NCBI GenBank assembly: GCA_028683855.1
Contig: JAQUHA010000018.1
Location: 16,428-80,427 of the forward strand
Direction: 5' to 3'
DNA from: Desulfuromonadaceae bacterium
GTDB lineage: Bacteria > Desulfobacterota > Desulfuromonadia > Geobacterales > Pseudopelobacteraceae
DNA: 64,000 bases
The translations under genes and the position numbers were made by a program. The notes under the pieces were generated by a model that was given only the letters and a program-made list of their open reading frames with translations, was not told where the DNA came from and did no database searches. Position 1 is the stretch's first letter, and the number at the start of each line of letters is the position of its first letter. Below are positions 44,724-52,892 of this stretch, piece after piece.

Positions 44724-45449
44724 ATGAAAAAACTATGGAACCTGCTCATATCCATTAACTTCTGTATCTTTCTTATAGCCGTTGTCTGCATTGCCATGGC
44801 AACAGGCTCATTCCTATTAAAAGGTGAATATGCCAACGCCATAAACTCCATACCGCTCTATTTATGGCTTGCAAATGTTCCGCTTCAACACTCATGGTGG
44901 CTATGGCTGGCTATTTCAATGATTGCAATACTTGCGTTTGCAACATTAGCCTGCACCTTTGAAGCTATAAGAGAGCGACATAGAAACCAGAGTTTAGCCT
45001 CTCTGCTCGCACCGCAGTTAATTCATATCGGTTTTCTTCTGATAGCTGCAGCTCACCTGACAAGCTCCTTCGGTGGATCAAAACAGCAGATTGAGGTTAT
45101 AGAAGGCTCGTTAGTACAACTCCCTAACAGTAGCTATTTCCGGGTTGCCGCTATCTCTGCAGTATTCTCTGAAAGAGGGATGCCGATCGGTTTCAGCAGC
45201 GAATTATTAACCGAGCCTGGCACATCAATGACTCGTACTGTCATAAGCCCAAATCAGCCCTGGTTTTCCGGCGATTATGGAGTTTATATCAAGCAGGCTG
45301 TGACGTACCCTTACCCAAGAGCTCTACTGGAAATTCATCGAGAACCGGGAGCAGGATTGGCTCTGGTCGGAGCAGTTATTTTTACAATAGGGAATATATT
45401 GGTACTCTGGTTCAGATCGAAGAAATCTGAAATATCAGCTTCAAAGTGA
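44724..45449 (+). CDS. ResB-like protein, short form
   Basis: 241 aa against 458 aa for the copy at 14805. Three early membrane helices (LWNLLISINFCIFLIAVVCI, SWWLWLAISMIAILAFATLA) and a last helix near residue 215. The periplasmic region is much reduced. N-terminal layout and the partner gene support a ResB relationship. Together with the CcsA-like protein it may form a specialised haem lyase. Confidence 0.75.
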   Translation: MKKLWNLLISINFCIFLIAVVCIAMATGSFLLKGEYANAINSIPLYLWLANVPLQHSWWLWLAISMIAILAFATLACTFEAIRERHRNQSLASLLAPQLIHIGFLLIAAAHLTSSFGGSKQQIEVIEGSLVQLPNSSYFRVAAISAVFSERGMPIGFSSELLTEPGTSMTRTVISPNQPWFSGDYGVYIKQAVTYPYPRALLEIHREPGAGLALVGAVIFTIGNILVLWFRSKKSEISASK

Positions 45450-45509
45450 CTGTTGGAAGCATCGGCAACCCATCGGATAGAAGATGCCGACTCTCGACTC
45501 TCTGCAGTT

Positions 45510-45848
45510 CTAAGCCTTCTTTACAAACTCCGATTTCAGCTGCATTGCACCGATACCGTCGATTTTGCAGTCGATATTGTGATCACCGGAGACAAGTCGG
45601 ATAATCCTGATTTTGGAACCGACCTTCACCACTGATGATGATCCCTTGATTTTCAAATCCTTGATAACAGTTATGGAATCGCCCGCCTTAAGCTCGTTTC
45701 CAAAGGCATCCCTAACTACACTCTCTTCATCTGAGGTTTCCGCAGGAGCAATTACCCACTCATTAGCGCATTCAGGACAGATAAACATCTCTCCATCTTC
45801 GTACGTATACTCCGAACTGCATTTTGGACATTTTGGTAACTGGCTCAT
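45510..45848 (-). CDS. yjdM: YjdM (PhnA-type zinc-ribbon protein)
   Basis: 112 aa. N-terminal zinc ribbon [20 protein letters not shown], then [20 protein letters not shown] and [20 protein letters not shown], the full YjdM/PhnA pattern. Earlier linked to phosphonate use, though this role is uncertain. Confidence 0.93.
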   Translation of the reverse strand: MSQLPKCPKCSSEYTYEDGEMFICPECANEWVIAPAETSDEESVVRDAFGNELKAGDSITVIKDLKIKGSSSVVKVGSKIRIIRLVSGDHNIDCKIDGIGAMQLKSEFVKKA

Positions 45849-46029
45849 CAGGCATCCCTATTCGTAATTATATTCATATCGGAGCAGCAGCCCCTATTCC
45901 GACTTACTTATAACCGACAAGCAGATAATTTTTATATAAAGTTGAGACATAGCCCCTTGAGTTGGGTTACTCCTCTTTTTTGCACCTATCTGTTTTCCAT
46001 GCCCTTTCTGATTGCCGATATCCCTGTAC

Positions 46030-47658
46030 TCAAAATTTAATCTGCCTCAGAATCGCCTGGATATCGGGGTGGGAAGCTATCTCGCTCTGTTCGTCAAGAA
46101 CAGCGGCAAGTATCTCTTCGGTGGTAAGTGGGTTTGCCATCACAACACGAAAGACCGTTATGGCACCCCCCTTGTAGCGACCGGGGGTGAGACGGGTGCG
46201 GGAGACAAATGTTCTTCCTGCCTCCCTCTGGCGTTTTTGCATCGCTTCTATGATTTTATCGAGCTGCTCATTGATCTCCGTCACCTTAGCCGCCGTGGCT
46301 TCTGCAAGAATCTTCTGTATCCGTGCAGGAATATAGCGATAGGTAAGTATGTTAAGCTCCGGCTCGGAAACCAGCTCAAAATCGGGGTGAGCATTAATAC
46401 GGCTGGCGAAGCGACGAGCGCGTTCAATCCCCTGATCGATGAGAATCTCATACCCCTTACGCCCGATAATTGAGAGACCCGCGTGCACCAGCATTGCCAT
46501 ACCGGGGCGCGACCCTTCGAGAGTGCGGCTCCCCAGATCACGCGAGCCGCGGCGGATGATGTAGGCAGCGTGGTGCTCGATGGAGGAGAGGGTAGCAGGA
46601 TCCTTGAAGAGAACCATGCCGGCCCCCATCGGTACATATAGCTGTTTGTGAGCGTCGATGGTTACCGAGTCGGCACGCTCGACCCCTTTTAAAAGTCCAC
46701 GGTGAGTGTCTGAAAATAGAGTCGGCCCCCCCCATGCTGCATCAACGTGAAAATGACAACCCAACTCTGCGGCAAAATCAGCCATAGCCTCCAACGGGTC
46801 TATATTCCCAGTCTCAGTGGTTCCGGCTATACCGATAAGGGTCAGCGGAAGAATCCCTTCACCCTTCAGTCGCCAACACTGTTCCCTCAGTTTCTTCATG
46901 TCTATACGGTTGTTTTCATCAGTCTCAACAGTTACGAGGTTGTCACGCCCGATTCCGAGGAGATCAACCGCTTTGCCGAGAGAATAGTGTCCCCTGCGGG
47001 AGACAAGAACAGCCAGCCCTTGGCAGTTCAGGTGCTGCATAGCTTTAACCAGTCCCACGCGAGAGATCCCCTTGAAATCACCGGAAGGTCCGCAGAGGCG
47101 GTTACGAGCAGCCCAGAGAGCGGTAAGGTTGGCGATGGTACCGCCGGAGCAGAACGCACCCAGGGAGTAGTTACTGTTCTGAATCCACTGGCTGTAAAAA
47201 TCGTCGCTGCGGCTGTAGATCAGGCGGTGCATCATCGCCAGCACCTGACGCTCCATCGGGGTAAAGGCGCGGGAGGTCTCCACTTTCACCAGGTTCTGGT
47301 TGAGTGCAGTCAGGATTCTTGAAAGCGGGAGCATGAAGTAGGGGAGTGCGGAGGTCATATGACCGATAAAACCGGGGGAGGCAGTGTGTACCGATTGTGA
47401 AACGAGTTTTTCTTTCAGAAATTCGGTGTAGTCAGAGACGTATGTGGGATCTTCCGGAATGCTTGATCGCGAGAAGTCCCCCTCGATTTCATCGAGATCC
47501 CGCTCCACAGCCACGATATGATCCTGCAAAAAACCCATCAGATCGTCGGAAATTGCCTGGTCCACGCGCCCGAGCGTTGAGTCGGGGGCTTCCGGTACGG
47601 TAAAAATCCGGTAAATATTTTCCAGATTAGCCTGGGCAAGTTCTCTTGATCTTGGCAT
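46030..47658 (-). CDS. panP: PLP-dependent aspartate 1-decarboxylase (PanP type)
   Basis: 542 aa group II decarboxylase. PLP lysine is K338 in VTIDAHKQLYVPMGAG; other marks are GAFCSGGTIANLTALWAARN and HFHVDAAWGG. Length, the N-terminal part with SPGFIGHMTSALPYFM and EDPTYVSDYTEFLKEKL point to the PanP subfamily, which makes beta-alanine in bacteria lacking the pyruvoyl PanD. GC content appears higher than that of the neighbours. PanE, the other branch of pantothenate synthesis, lies 5 kb away. Glutamate decarboxylase is an alternative. Confidence 0.82.
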   Translation of the reverse strand: MPRSRELAQANLENIYRIFTVPEAPDSTLGRVDQAISDDLMGFLQDHIVAVERDLDEIEGDFSRSSIPEDPTYVSDYTEFLKEKLVSQSVHTASPGFIGHMTSALPYFMLPLSRILTALNQNLVKVETSRAFTPMERQVLAMMHRLIYSRSDDFYSQWIQNSNYSLGAFCSGGTIANLTALWAARNRLCGPSGDFKGISRVGLVKAMQHLNCQGLAVLVSRRGHYSLGKAVDLLGIGRDNLVTVETDENNRIDMKKLREQCWRLKGEGILPLTLIGIAGTTETGNIDPLEAMADFAAELGCHFHVDAAWGGPTLFSDTHRGLLKGVERADSVTIDAHKQLYVPMGAGMVLFKDPATLSSIEHHAAYIIRRGSRDLGSRTLEGSRPGMAMLVHAGLSIIGRKGYEILIDQGIERARRFASRINAHPDFELVSEPELNILTYRYIPARIQKILAEATAAKVTEINEQLDKIIEAMQKRQREAGRTFVSRTRLTPGRYKGGAITVFRVVMANPLTTEEILAAVLDEQSEIASHPDIQAILRQIKF

Positions 47659-47900
47659 GGACGTGAAGTCACCGATTACCCGGAGAAATTAGTGCGTAGC
47701 TGAAATACTTTCGTCGACTCCTTACAGCTTCACAAAAAGCGACCCTTACTGTATAACGCCCCGCCCCTCATTCTGTCAAATTCAAAAAGGGGGAACAGCT
47801 TTCAATTTATTATCACCCTACTCTCCAGGAGTACACTTTCTGCTTCTGCAAAATGCAGCTTGACTTATCCTGCAGAGATAAAGTAGAGTTCGCCCCAATA

Positions 47901-48003
47901 AGAGGGAGTAGCTATCAGTCGGAGACATGACTGATCCCGTGTTCGTCAACACAGTCGCAAGACTCGGACAGGGAACGATATATATCGCAAGCAAGACTTT
48001 TAT
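47901..48003 (+). ncRNA. yybP-ykoY manganese riboswitch
   Basis: Aptamer features of the yybP-ykoY family are present in order: P1 strand and AGGGAGTAGC (47904-47913), a P2 hairpin, the metal-loop motif CGTCAACAC (47945-47953), a second arm with a small AT-rich hairpin (GCGATATATATCG-like, 47977-47989), and the closing AGCAAGACTTTT (47991-48002). The 3' strand is shared with the terminator that follows, as expected of a switch acting on transcription. Mn2+ binding is known for the family. Confidence 0.88.
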
Positions 48004-48044
48004 CCAGAGCGTATTACGCTTGTGGATAGAGGTCTTTTTTTTTA
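47994..48044 (+). terminator. Riboswitch-controlled terminator
   Basis: Stem GACTTTTATCCA with TGGATAGAGGTC, inner pairing GAGCG/CGCTT, and a run of T (48035-48043). Its left arm uses bases of the aptamer's P1, so metal binding would favour read-through. No ORF other than the 48175 gene follows within 130 bases. Confidence 0.85.
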
Positions 48045-48174
48045 CCCGCTAATCAGCAGACTCCCTGATGAAGGAGCATTCTCGCAACGGAAAGGATTGC
48101 CAAATCGAACAGAACGGATAAAACCGCAATAACTGAACCTACATGGTTCGGCACACCACACAGGAGGCAGTAAA

Positions 48175-48615
48175 ATGAAGATACACTTTACAAAAATTTT
48201 TACCGTTATGGCAGCAGTATTGTTTTTGAGTATTACCATTCTTGAGCTTACAGCTGAAGCAAGAGCCGGCGGCAGGCGATCTTTCGGCAGTCGAGGCTCA
48301 CGCAGTTATTCAAGACCGGCAGCAGCTCCTTCATACCAACCACCACCAAGACAACAGAGCGCACCGGCATCCGGCGGCTTTCAACAGTCAAGCGGTGGTG
48401 GCTTTATGAGAAGTATGGCTGGAGGTCTCGCAGGGGGAATGCTAGGGAGTATGCTATTCAGCAGCTTTGCCGGTGCTAGCGGCATGGGTGGCGCCGGAGG
48501 CGGCGGAATCGGCATATTTGAGATCATTCTTCTGGCTGGAGGAGGCTATCTTATTTACCGTTATATCAAGAAGAAAAGGGGGGAACCTGCCGTAGTGCCA
48601 TTTGATCGCAGATAA
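48175..48615 (+). CDS. Gly/Ser-rich secreted or membrane protein under the Mn riboswitch
   Basis: 146 aa. Signal peptide at residues 1-30 or so (FTVMAAVLFLSITILELTA, AEARA), then an Arg/Ser-rich stretch, a Gln/Pro region, a Gly/Met-rich stretch (GGGFMRSMAGGLAGGMLGSM) and one membrane helix (IGIFEIILLAGGGYLIYRYI) with a basic end. The front resembles the first part of Tim44-like proteins without the catalytic fold. Strong GGAGG before the ATG. Its position after a Mn riboswitch is unexpected, since usual targets are MntP, TerC or P-type pumps. Confidence 0.75.
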   Translation: MKIHFTKIFTVMAAVLFLSITILELTAEARAGGRRSFGSRGSRSYSRPAAAPSYQPPPRQQSAPASGGFQQSSGGGFMRSMAGGLAGGMLGSMLFSSFAGASGMGGAGGGGIGIFEIILLAGGGYLIYRYIKKKRGEPAVVPFDRR

Positions 48616-48695
48616 TATATTAATCTTAAAAAACCGGCAGATGCTGATTTAGCTGAAATCAACCATTTATCAAATAAGAAAAGGAGAATGAATTT

Positions 48696-48986
48696 ATGAA
48701 ATGCCCCGTATGTACTACCGTAAATCTTGTTATGACAGAGCGACAGGGAGTTGAAATTGATTATTGTCCCGATTGCCGTGGGGTCTGGCTTGATCGTGGT
48801 GAACTCGACAAAATTATTGAACGTTCTGCACCACAGGCATCAGCCACACCATTACAATCGCAACAGCAGCACGTACCACAACAACAGGCATATATGAACG
48901 GATATTCTTCAAAGCATGGTCACGACGATTCGCACGGCTACAAGAGTCACCGCAAAAAATCTTTTCTGCAGGAGCTGTTTGATTAG
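48696..48986 (+). CDS. Short TFIIB-type zinc-ribbon protein
   Basis: 96 aa. The zf-TFIIB unit reads KCPVCTTVNLVMTERQGVEI, then DYCPDCRGVWLDRGELDKII. The rest is Gln- and His-rich (GYSSKHGHDDSHGYKSHRK), which suits metal binding. AAAGGAGA lies before the ATG. Probably transcribed with the 48175 gene and so under the riboswitch. Confidence 0.85.
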   Translation: MKCPVCTTVNLVMTERQGVEIDYCPDCRGVWLDRGELDKIIERSAPQASATPLQSQQQHVPQQQAYMNGYSSKHGHDDSHGYKSHRKKSFLQELFD

Positions 48987-49107
48987 ATAAAACTTGCTTA
49001 CTGTTTTTAGCTGAATCTGTTACGGGGGCAAACCGCTCCCGTAGCAGATTATGACAGAGAATGCTCAATTTAAAAAGAGATCATAGACTGCCGGCATAAG
49101 CGGATAA

Positions 49108-49479
49108 CTACCAGGTCTGTGTGGCAGACTCAATAGTAACTGCAACCGTAGCACGCAGCCATTCAAATTTTGACTTCAGCAGCTCGAAATCCGGACCCGA
49201 CGTAACAAACACCGCCTTACCTTTAATCAAATACCCAGCACCCGGCCCGTACAGCCCCTTAATTTTGCTGCTGCCCAGAGTTATCAACACATCAGGGTTG
49301 AAATTAATGTTTGCCTCGGTATGATGCATATAACCGGCTGGTATAAGCAGACGACCATCATCAGTAGCTCTAAGATAGCTATTCCAGGTATTCACCAAAT
49401 GAGGACCATCTTTCCCCAGAGTTGCAATAGCAACCACTCCATCCTGCTTCATAATCTCGTGCAATGTTTCCGGTATCAT
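49108..49479 (-). CDS. Pyridoxamine 5'-phosphate oxidase-like flavin protein
   Basis: 123 aa. Split-barrel features: VVAIATLGKDGPHLVNTWNS and GRLLIPAGYMHHTEANINFN, with GKAVFVTSGPDF near the end. Size suits the small FMN-binding type rather than PdxH. Last chromosomal gene before the tRNA-Leu island. Confidence 0.85.
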   Translation of the reverse strand: MIPETLHEIMKQDGVVAIATLGKDGPHLVNTWNSYLRATDDGRLLIPAGYMHHTEANINFNPDVLITLGSSKIKGLYGPGAGYLIKGKAVFVTSGPDFELLKSKFEWLRATVAVTIESATQTW

Positions 49480-49564
49480 TCTTACTACCTCCCATGATTT
49501 CCACTCTTAGCTCAGTTTTCCCCTTTTGGGGGTGTTTGATTTGAGGGTTTTTCTAAACACCCTT

Positions 49565-49704
49565 ATAAACACCCCTAAAACAACCTGATTCAAGCATATC
49601 AGCATAGACCATCACGGACAACAGATAATAAAAAAGCCTTGAATTTCAAGGACTTTAAATTGCTACATACTTCTTTTAGTTGTCAAATGGTGCCGAAGAC
49701 TGGA
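49565..49704. repeat. Left direct repeat of tRNA-Leu island (att)
   Basis: 140-bp copy of 57978-58119. It includes 17 bases of the tRNA 3' end (49688-49704) and the tRNA's downstream sequence, with small differences (one substitution and a few single-base gaps). One difference breaks the terminator stem in this copy. Typical of a genomic island inserted at a tRNA 3' end. The bases 49480-49564 hold no gene, only GGTGTTT/AAACACC short repeats. Confidence 0.85.
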
Positions 49705-49839
49705 AACACCACCAATTTCTGCAACCAGCTGAAAATACATCATTTAGCAAACTGCTCAAGGATTCCAGTGTGTAGTGGTTGATGTAGCCGCACCGGACTC
49801 GAATCAGTACAGTATCATCCACCGCAATATCTTTCTTGT

Positions 49840-50062
49840 GTAGTAACATGAAGACTACTACACAAATTTTCTCGCTAGCCAGGATGATGATTTCATCAGG
49901 ATCAATTCAGTATAACAATGAATACGGAAATCGTCGGATCAGCCGCCTTTCTGATATTGTCACGTACTATCGGCCAGCGTTCCGGTGCTGCGGCAATGTC
50001 CTGAAGAGCAAGTTCGATCTTTGTTAGAAAATCAGCACCCAAGCCGGGAGCTTGTCTTCCAT
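49840..50062 (-). pseudogene. RelE/ParE-type toxin, broken
   Basis: From about 50062 the minus strand reads APGLGADFLTKIELALQDI then AAAPERWPIV, typical of RelE/ParE toxins. One extra G near 49948-49955 then shifts the frame; corrected, it reads RKRLIRRFPYSLLY, a stop in place of Arg, and IDPDEIIILA. The N-terminal part is also missing: a perfect hairpin and unrelated sequence lie where it should start. No intact antitoxin is next to it. Confidence 0.8.
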
Positions 50063-50075
50063 TATCAAACTTTGT

Positions 50076-50102
50076 GAATCCCCCACCAAAGGTGGGGGAT
50101 TC
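50076..50102. repeat. Perfect inverted repeat next to the broken toxin gene
   Basis: 12-bp arms GAATCCCCCACC / GGTGGGGGATTC around AAA. It has no T run, and resembles the ends of IS200/IS605-type elements, though no transposase is nearby. It lies where the toxin gene lost its N-terminus and may mark a small element's insertion. Confidence 0.55.
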
Positions 50103-50140
50103 CTCAAAAGAATTTATTGCCAAAGAGATTAGGGCAAAGC

Positions 50141-50323
50141 TTACGGCTTGATATACGCATTCAGCCCGATAGTGACAGGCTTACCATCCACCATTGCAGT
50201 GGTTACAGCATTTCCCCTCGTACTGGCAACCACCAGCGTTTTACCGGATGCTGATGGAGTCGGTTTTTCCAGATCAATTTCTATGCTGAGTTTGTTGCCT
50301 TTGATTTCAACGGTCATTGCCAT
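50141..50323 (-). CDS. Small conserved-type protein, last gene of defence operon
   Basis: 60 aa, beginning MAMTVEIKGNKLSIEIDL and ending in VDGKPVTIGLNAYIK. I recall near-identical short proteins in mobile elements but no function. A 28-base gap from the helicase gene and a strong binding site place it in the same operon, where it might be a cofactor or regulator. Confidence 0.7.
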   Translation of the reverse strand: MAMTVEIKGNKLSIEIDLEKPTPSASGKTLVVASTRGNAVTTAMVDGKPVTIGLNAYIKP

Positions 50324-50351
50324 TTTGTTGTTCTCCTTGTTTGTGTTTCCC

Positions 50352-52892
50352 TCAATCTCTCGCCACCACAGTATCGTAAAGACCGTAATGAGTCAGACCA
50401 TCGTGGCTCTCAATCCCCGTATAGCGAAGTGATGCGTCTTCATAGCGGCGGAACGCAAATACAGCCTGGTTCATCTGCTCGGTATTGAATACCTTCAGGC
50501 GAACCAGCAGGTGGAAGTCCTGCACTGTCAGGCCGGTGACGGTCAAGAATAAGTCCGGTTCGAGCCTGGTGATGACATCCTGAAGGGTGTTCTCGCGGAA
50601 GTCAGTCAGATACATGAACGCAGGGATGCGGGTAGCAAATTTGATCAGTTTTTCCTGAACGAGCTTGCGTTTGGACTTGTACTCCTTCTCCTCGTCGGTC
50701 AGCTCCTTTTTCTCTTTCGCCGTCAAGTCTCCGTCTTTGCCTTTTTTCTTGAGATCCTTAACCTTGTCGCTCTTGTTGATGATCGTCTCAATGATGTTAT
50801 CACCGAGTGAACGCCACCCCTCGATGCGCTCCACTGCGGCCATTGCTTCGGGGTTGTCCAGTATGCGGCGCAGAGTGTCGTTATCCACGTTTACCAGCAG
50901 TGCTGACTCCCACTTGCGAGCCAGCAGCGTGGCAGATGTGCCTGCCATTGCGATGTCAAGGATGCCGCCCGCGTCGATCTGCGTCATATTGGCGCCGTCG
51001 TATGCCAGTACGGGCAGGAAAGAAACGAGGTCTTTGACAGCGTTTTCCGGGTTCGGTTCGTTAGGCGACAGCCCGATGCCATACTCGGACAGTTGTCGCA
51101 GCGCGCGGGTGGGCGCGAAGTCGAACACGAAGCAGACCGGTTTGAGGATTTCCTCTTCGTTCGGATTATCGCCGTTGGGGTTCTTGATGGACCAGGGGGA
51201 CTGCACCCGGAAGGCAGCCTGAAAGTAGGTCTCTGGTGACTTGAGGTTGCGAAGCATCAGGATTGATGACCACTGCGGCACAGTAACGCCGGTTGTCAGT
51301 TTGCCACACGACAGCGTGATAGAATTGGTCTCGAATCCACTCCCGATTGCTGAACGCACAGGTGGTAATGCTTCAAGTCCAATACCAGCCGACGCACCGG
51401 CTGCGACGATAACTTTATAACCCCGCCAGAAGGTATTGTGCTTCTCTGCCAGCAGGTTTGCCATCGCCTGACAGGCGGCAACATTCGGCAGAAACCAGAA
51501 TGCGTGCTGGAGATACGGCAGCAACCGTACATCCGAATACGGGAACGGCGGTCGTGTCCCGGTTTTCAGGCTCTCTTTTGTTTGTGGCAGGTACGAGCCA
51601 CGGATAATATCCAGCCACTTCTGCACATCGTTCTTGTGCTTGAACTGCGTGCCAGCACCAGTACCGGTGGCTGCAAAGAACTCGTTGAGATCAAACTCGT
51701 CGAACTCTCCACCGCTGGCGATTGCCAGCAACTCGTCCGGCATTTGGTAGGTGAGCAAACGCATCTGCGGCAAAGCACCATAGGGGTTCCACTTGCCGGG
51801 GTTTATGTCAGCAAACTCTTCCTTGGCGCGTTGCTCATCGGTATAGGTCCAGTTGAAAATCTGCTCCTCTATGAACTCGCCCGTAGCCAGTGCCTTGAAC
51901 GGGGTTCCGGATAGATAGAGGTACGCCTTGGTTGTGATCGGAAGGAACTCGCTCTCCTTCTCCGAAAGCATGTTGAGGTCTTCATTCATCCCCTCCAGGC
52001 CGGCGGCATATTCGAGCTTGGCCTCCTTTTTGGCGATAGCGTCTTCCTCACCCTCGAAGAGTTCCTTGGCGGTATCCCGCCACGCACCGAAATGGTATTC
52101 ATCGAAGACAACGAGATCCCAATTAACTGCATGAAGCCATTCGTTCTTCGGTTTGATGTTACCGGCATCATCGCGTCCAAGGAGATCCTGAAAGGAGCCG
52201 AAATAGACCACCGGCTTTGAGCGATCAATCTGCGTAGGGTCGCTGCCGGACGATCGCGAAAGGTACTGCCAGCCATTGAAGTCAGCATGAGATTCAAGGT
52301 CCGTCTGCCAGGCATCCTCGACAGCAGGCTTAAACGTCACCACCAGCACACGTTTTGCACCAAGTTTTTTTGCCAACTGGTACGAGGTGAAGGTCTTGCC
52401 GAAGCGCATCTTGGCATTCCAGAGGAAGCGCGGGACTGCATCCTTGTTTTCACCCCATATCGAGTTGTAATACTCAAAGGTCTTGTCTACCGCATCGGCC
52501 TGCTCCCGGCGCATCGGGAAAGTCTCGTGATGAGTACCGGTAAGCTTCAGCCCGGTGCGGAGTTCTGTAAGCACCGTCTTTACATCGGCGATCGAGCAGC
52601 GCATCCACTCCAGTTCAATCTTTGCGAAGCCCTTCTTTGAAAGGGCGGCTCGCACCTGATGGTCAGAGAAGATCGTGCCATCGTCGCGCACGGCGGATTC
52701 GTCCAGCTCGATCTTATAGTTCTTAATGGCGGCGGTCTTCACCTGTTCGGCGATACGCTGTTTCACATCCCGCGTTGTCTGCCCCACCTTGAGAAGACCC
52801 TTGTGCGCAGTGTCATTAATAGAGTAGGCGTAAATGCGCGGTCTGGCTTCCGGCTTAGGTGTTAAGATTTCCTCAATATTCTTACTCATCAC
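50352..52892 (-). CDS. GIY-YIG-like/T5orf172 domain plus SF2 helicase (restriction subunit-like)
   Basis: 846 aa. Residues 18-110 resemble a GIY-YIG domain of the T5orf172/MUG113 kind: RIYAYSINDTAHKGLLKVGQ, TTRDVKQRIAEQ. The helicase follows: nucleotide-binding NAKMRFGKTF (159-168), DEAH-box-like VFDEYHFGAW (262-271), TYLYLSGTPFKA-like motif III (AYLYLSGTPF), and motifs V-VI in KLTTGVTVPQWSSILMLRNL and YFQAAFRVQSPW. A Lys/Glu-rich helical segment lies near residue 740. It overlaps the methyltransferase gene by 11 bases. The likely role is ATP-driven DNA translocation and cleavage in restriction. Confidence 0.85.
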   Translation of the reverse strand: MMSKNIEEILTPKPEARPRIYAYSINDTAHKGLLKVGQTTRDVKQRIAEQVKTAAIKNYKIELDESAVRDDGTIFSDHQVRAALSKKGFAKIELEWMRCSIADVKTVLTELRTGLKLTGTHHETFPMRREQADAVDKTFEYYNSIWGENKDAVPRFLWNAKMRFGKTFTSYQLAKKLGAKRVLVVTFKPAVEDAWQTDLESHADFNGWQYLSRSSGSDPTQIDRSKPVVYFGSFQDLLGRDDAGNIKPKNEWLHAVNWDLVVFDEYHFGAWRDTAKELFEGEEDAIAKKEAKLEYAAGLEGMNEDLNMLSEKESEFLPITTKAYLYLSGTPFKALATGEFIEEQIFNWTYTDEQRAKEEFADINPGKWNPYGALPQMRLLTYQMPDELLAIASGGEFDEFDLNEFFAATGTGAGTQFKHKNDVQKWLDIIRGSYLPQTKESLKTGTRPPFPYSDVRLLPYLQHAFWFLPNVAACQAMANLLAEKHNTFWRGYKVIVAAGASAGIGLEALPPVRSAIGSGFETNSITLSCGKLTTGVTVPQWSSILMLRNLKSPETYFQAAFRVQSPWSIKNPNGDNPNEEEILKPVCFVFDFAPTRALRQLSEYGIGLSPNEPNPENAVKDLVSFLPVLAYDGANMTQIDAGGILDIAMAGTSATLLARKWESALLVNVDNDTLRRILDNPEAMAAVERIEGWRSLGDNIIETIINKSDKVKDLKKKGKDGDLTAKEKKELTDEEKEYKSKRKLVQEKLIKFATRIPAFMYLTDFRENTLQDVITRLEPDLFLTVTGLTVQDFHLLVRLKVFNTEQMNQAVFAFRRYEDASLRYTGIESHDGLTHYGLYDTVVARD

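Noticed and set aside
49790..49815. T-arm-like sequence (reverse of CCGGACTCGAATC) as a second tRNA end
   Set aside because: No cloverleaf can be built around it; probably chance or a scrap.
51438..51914. Plus-strand ORF antisense to the helicase
   Set aside because: Shadow of the 846-aa helicase frame; no binding site or domain.
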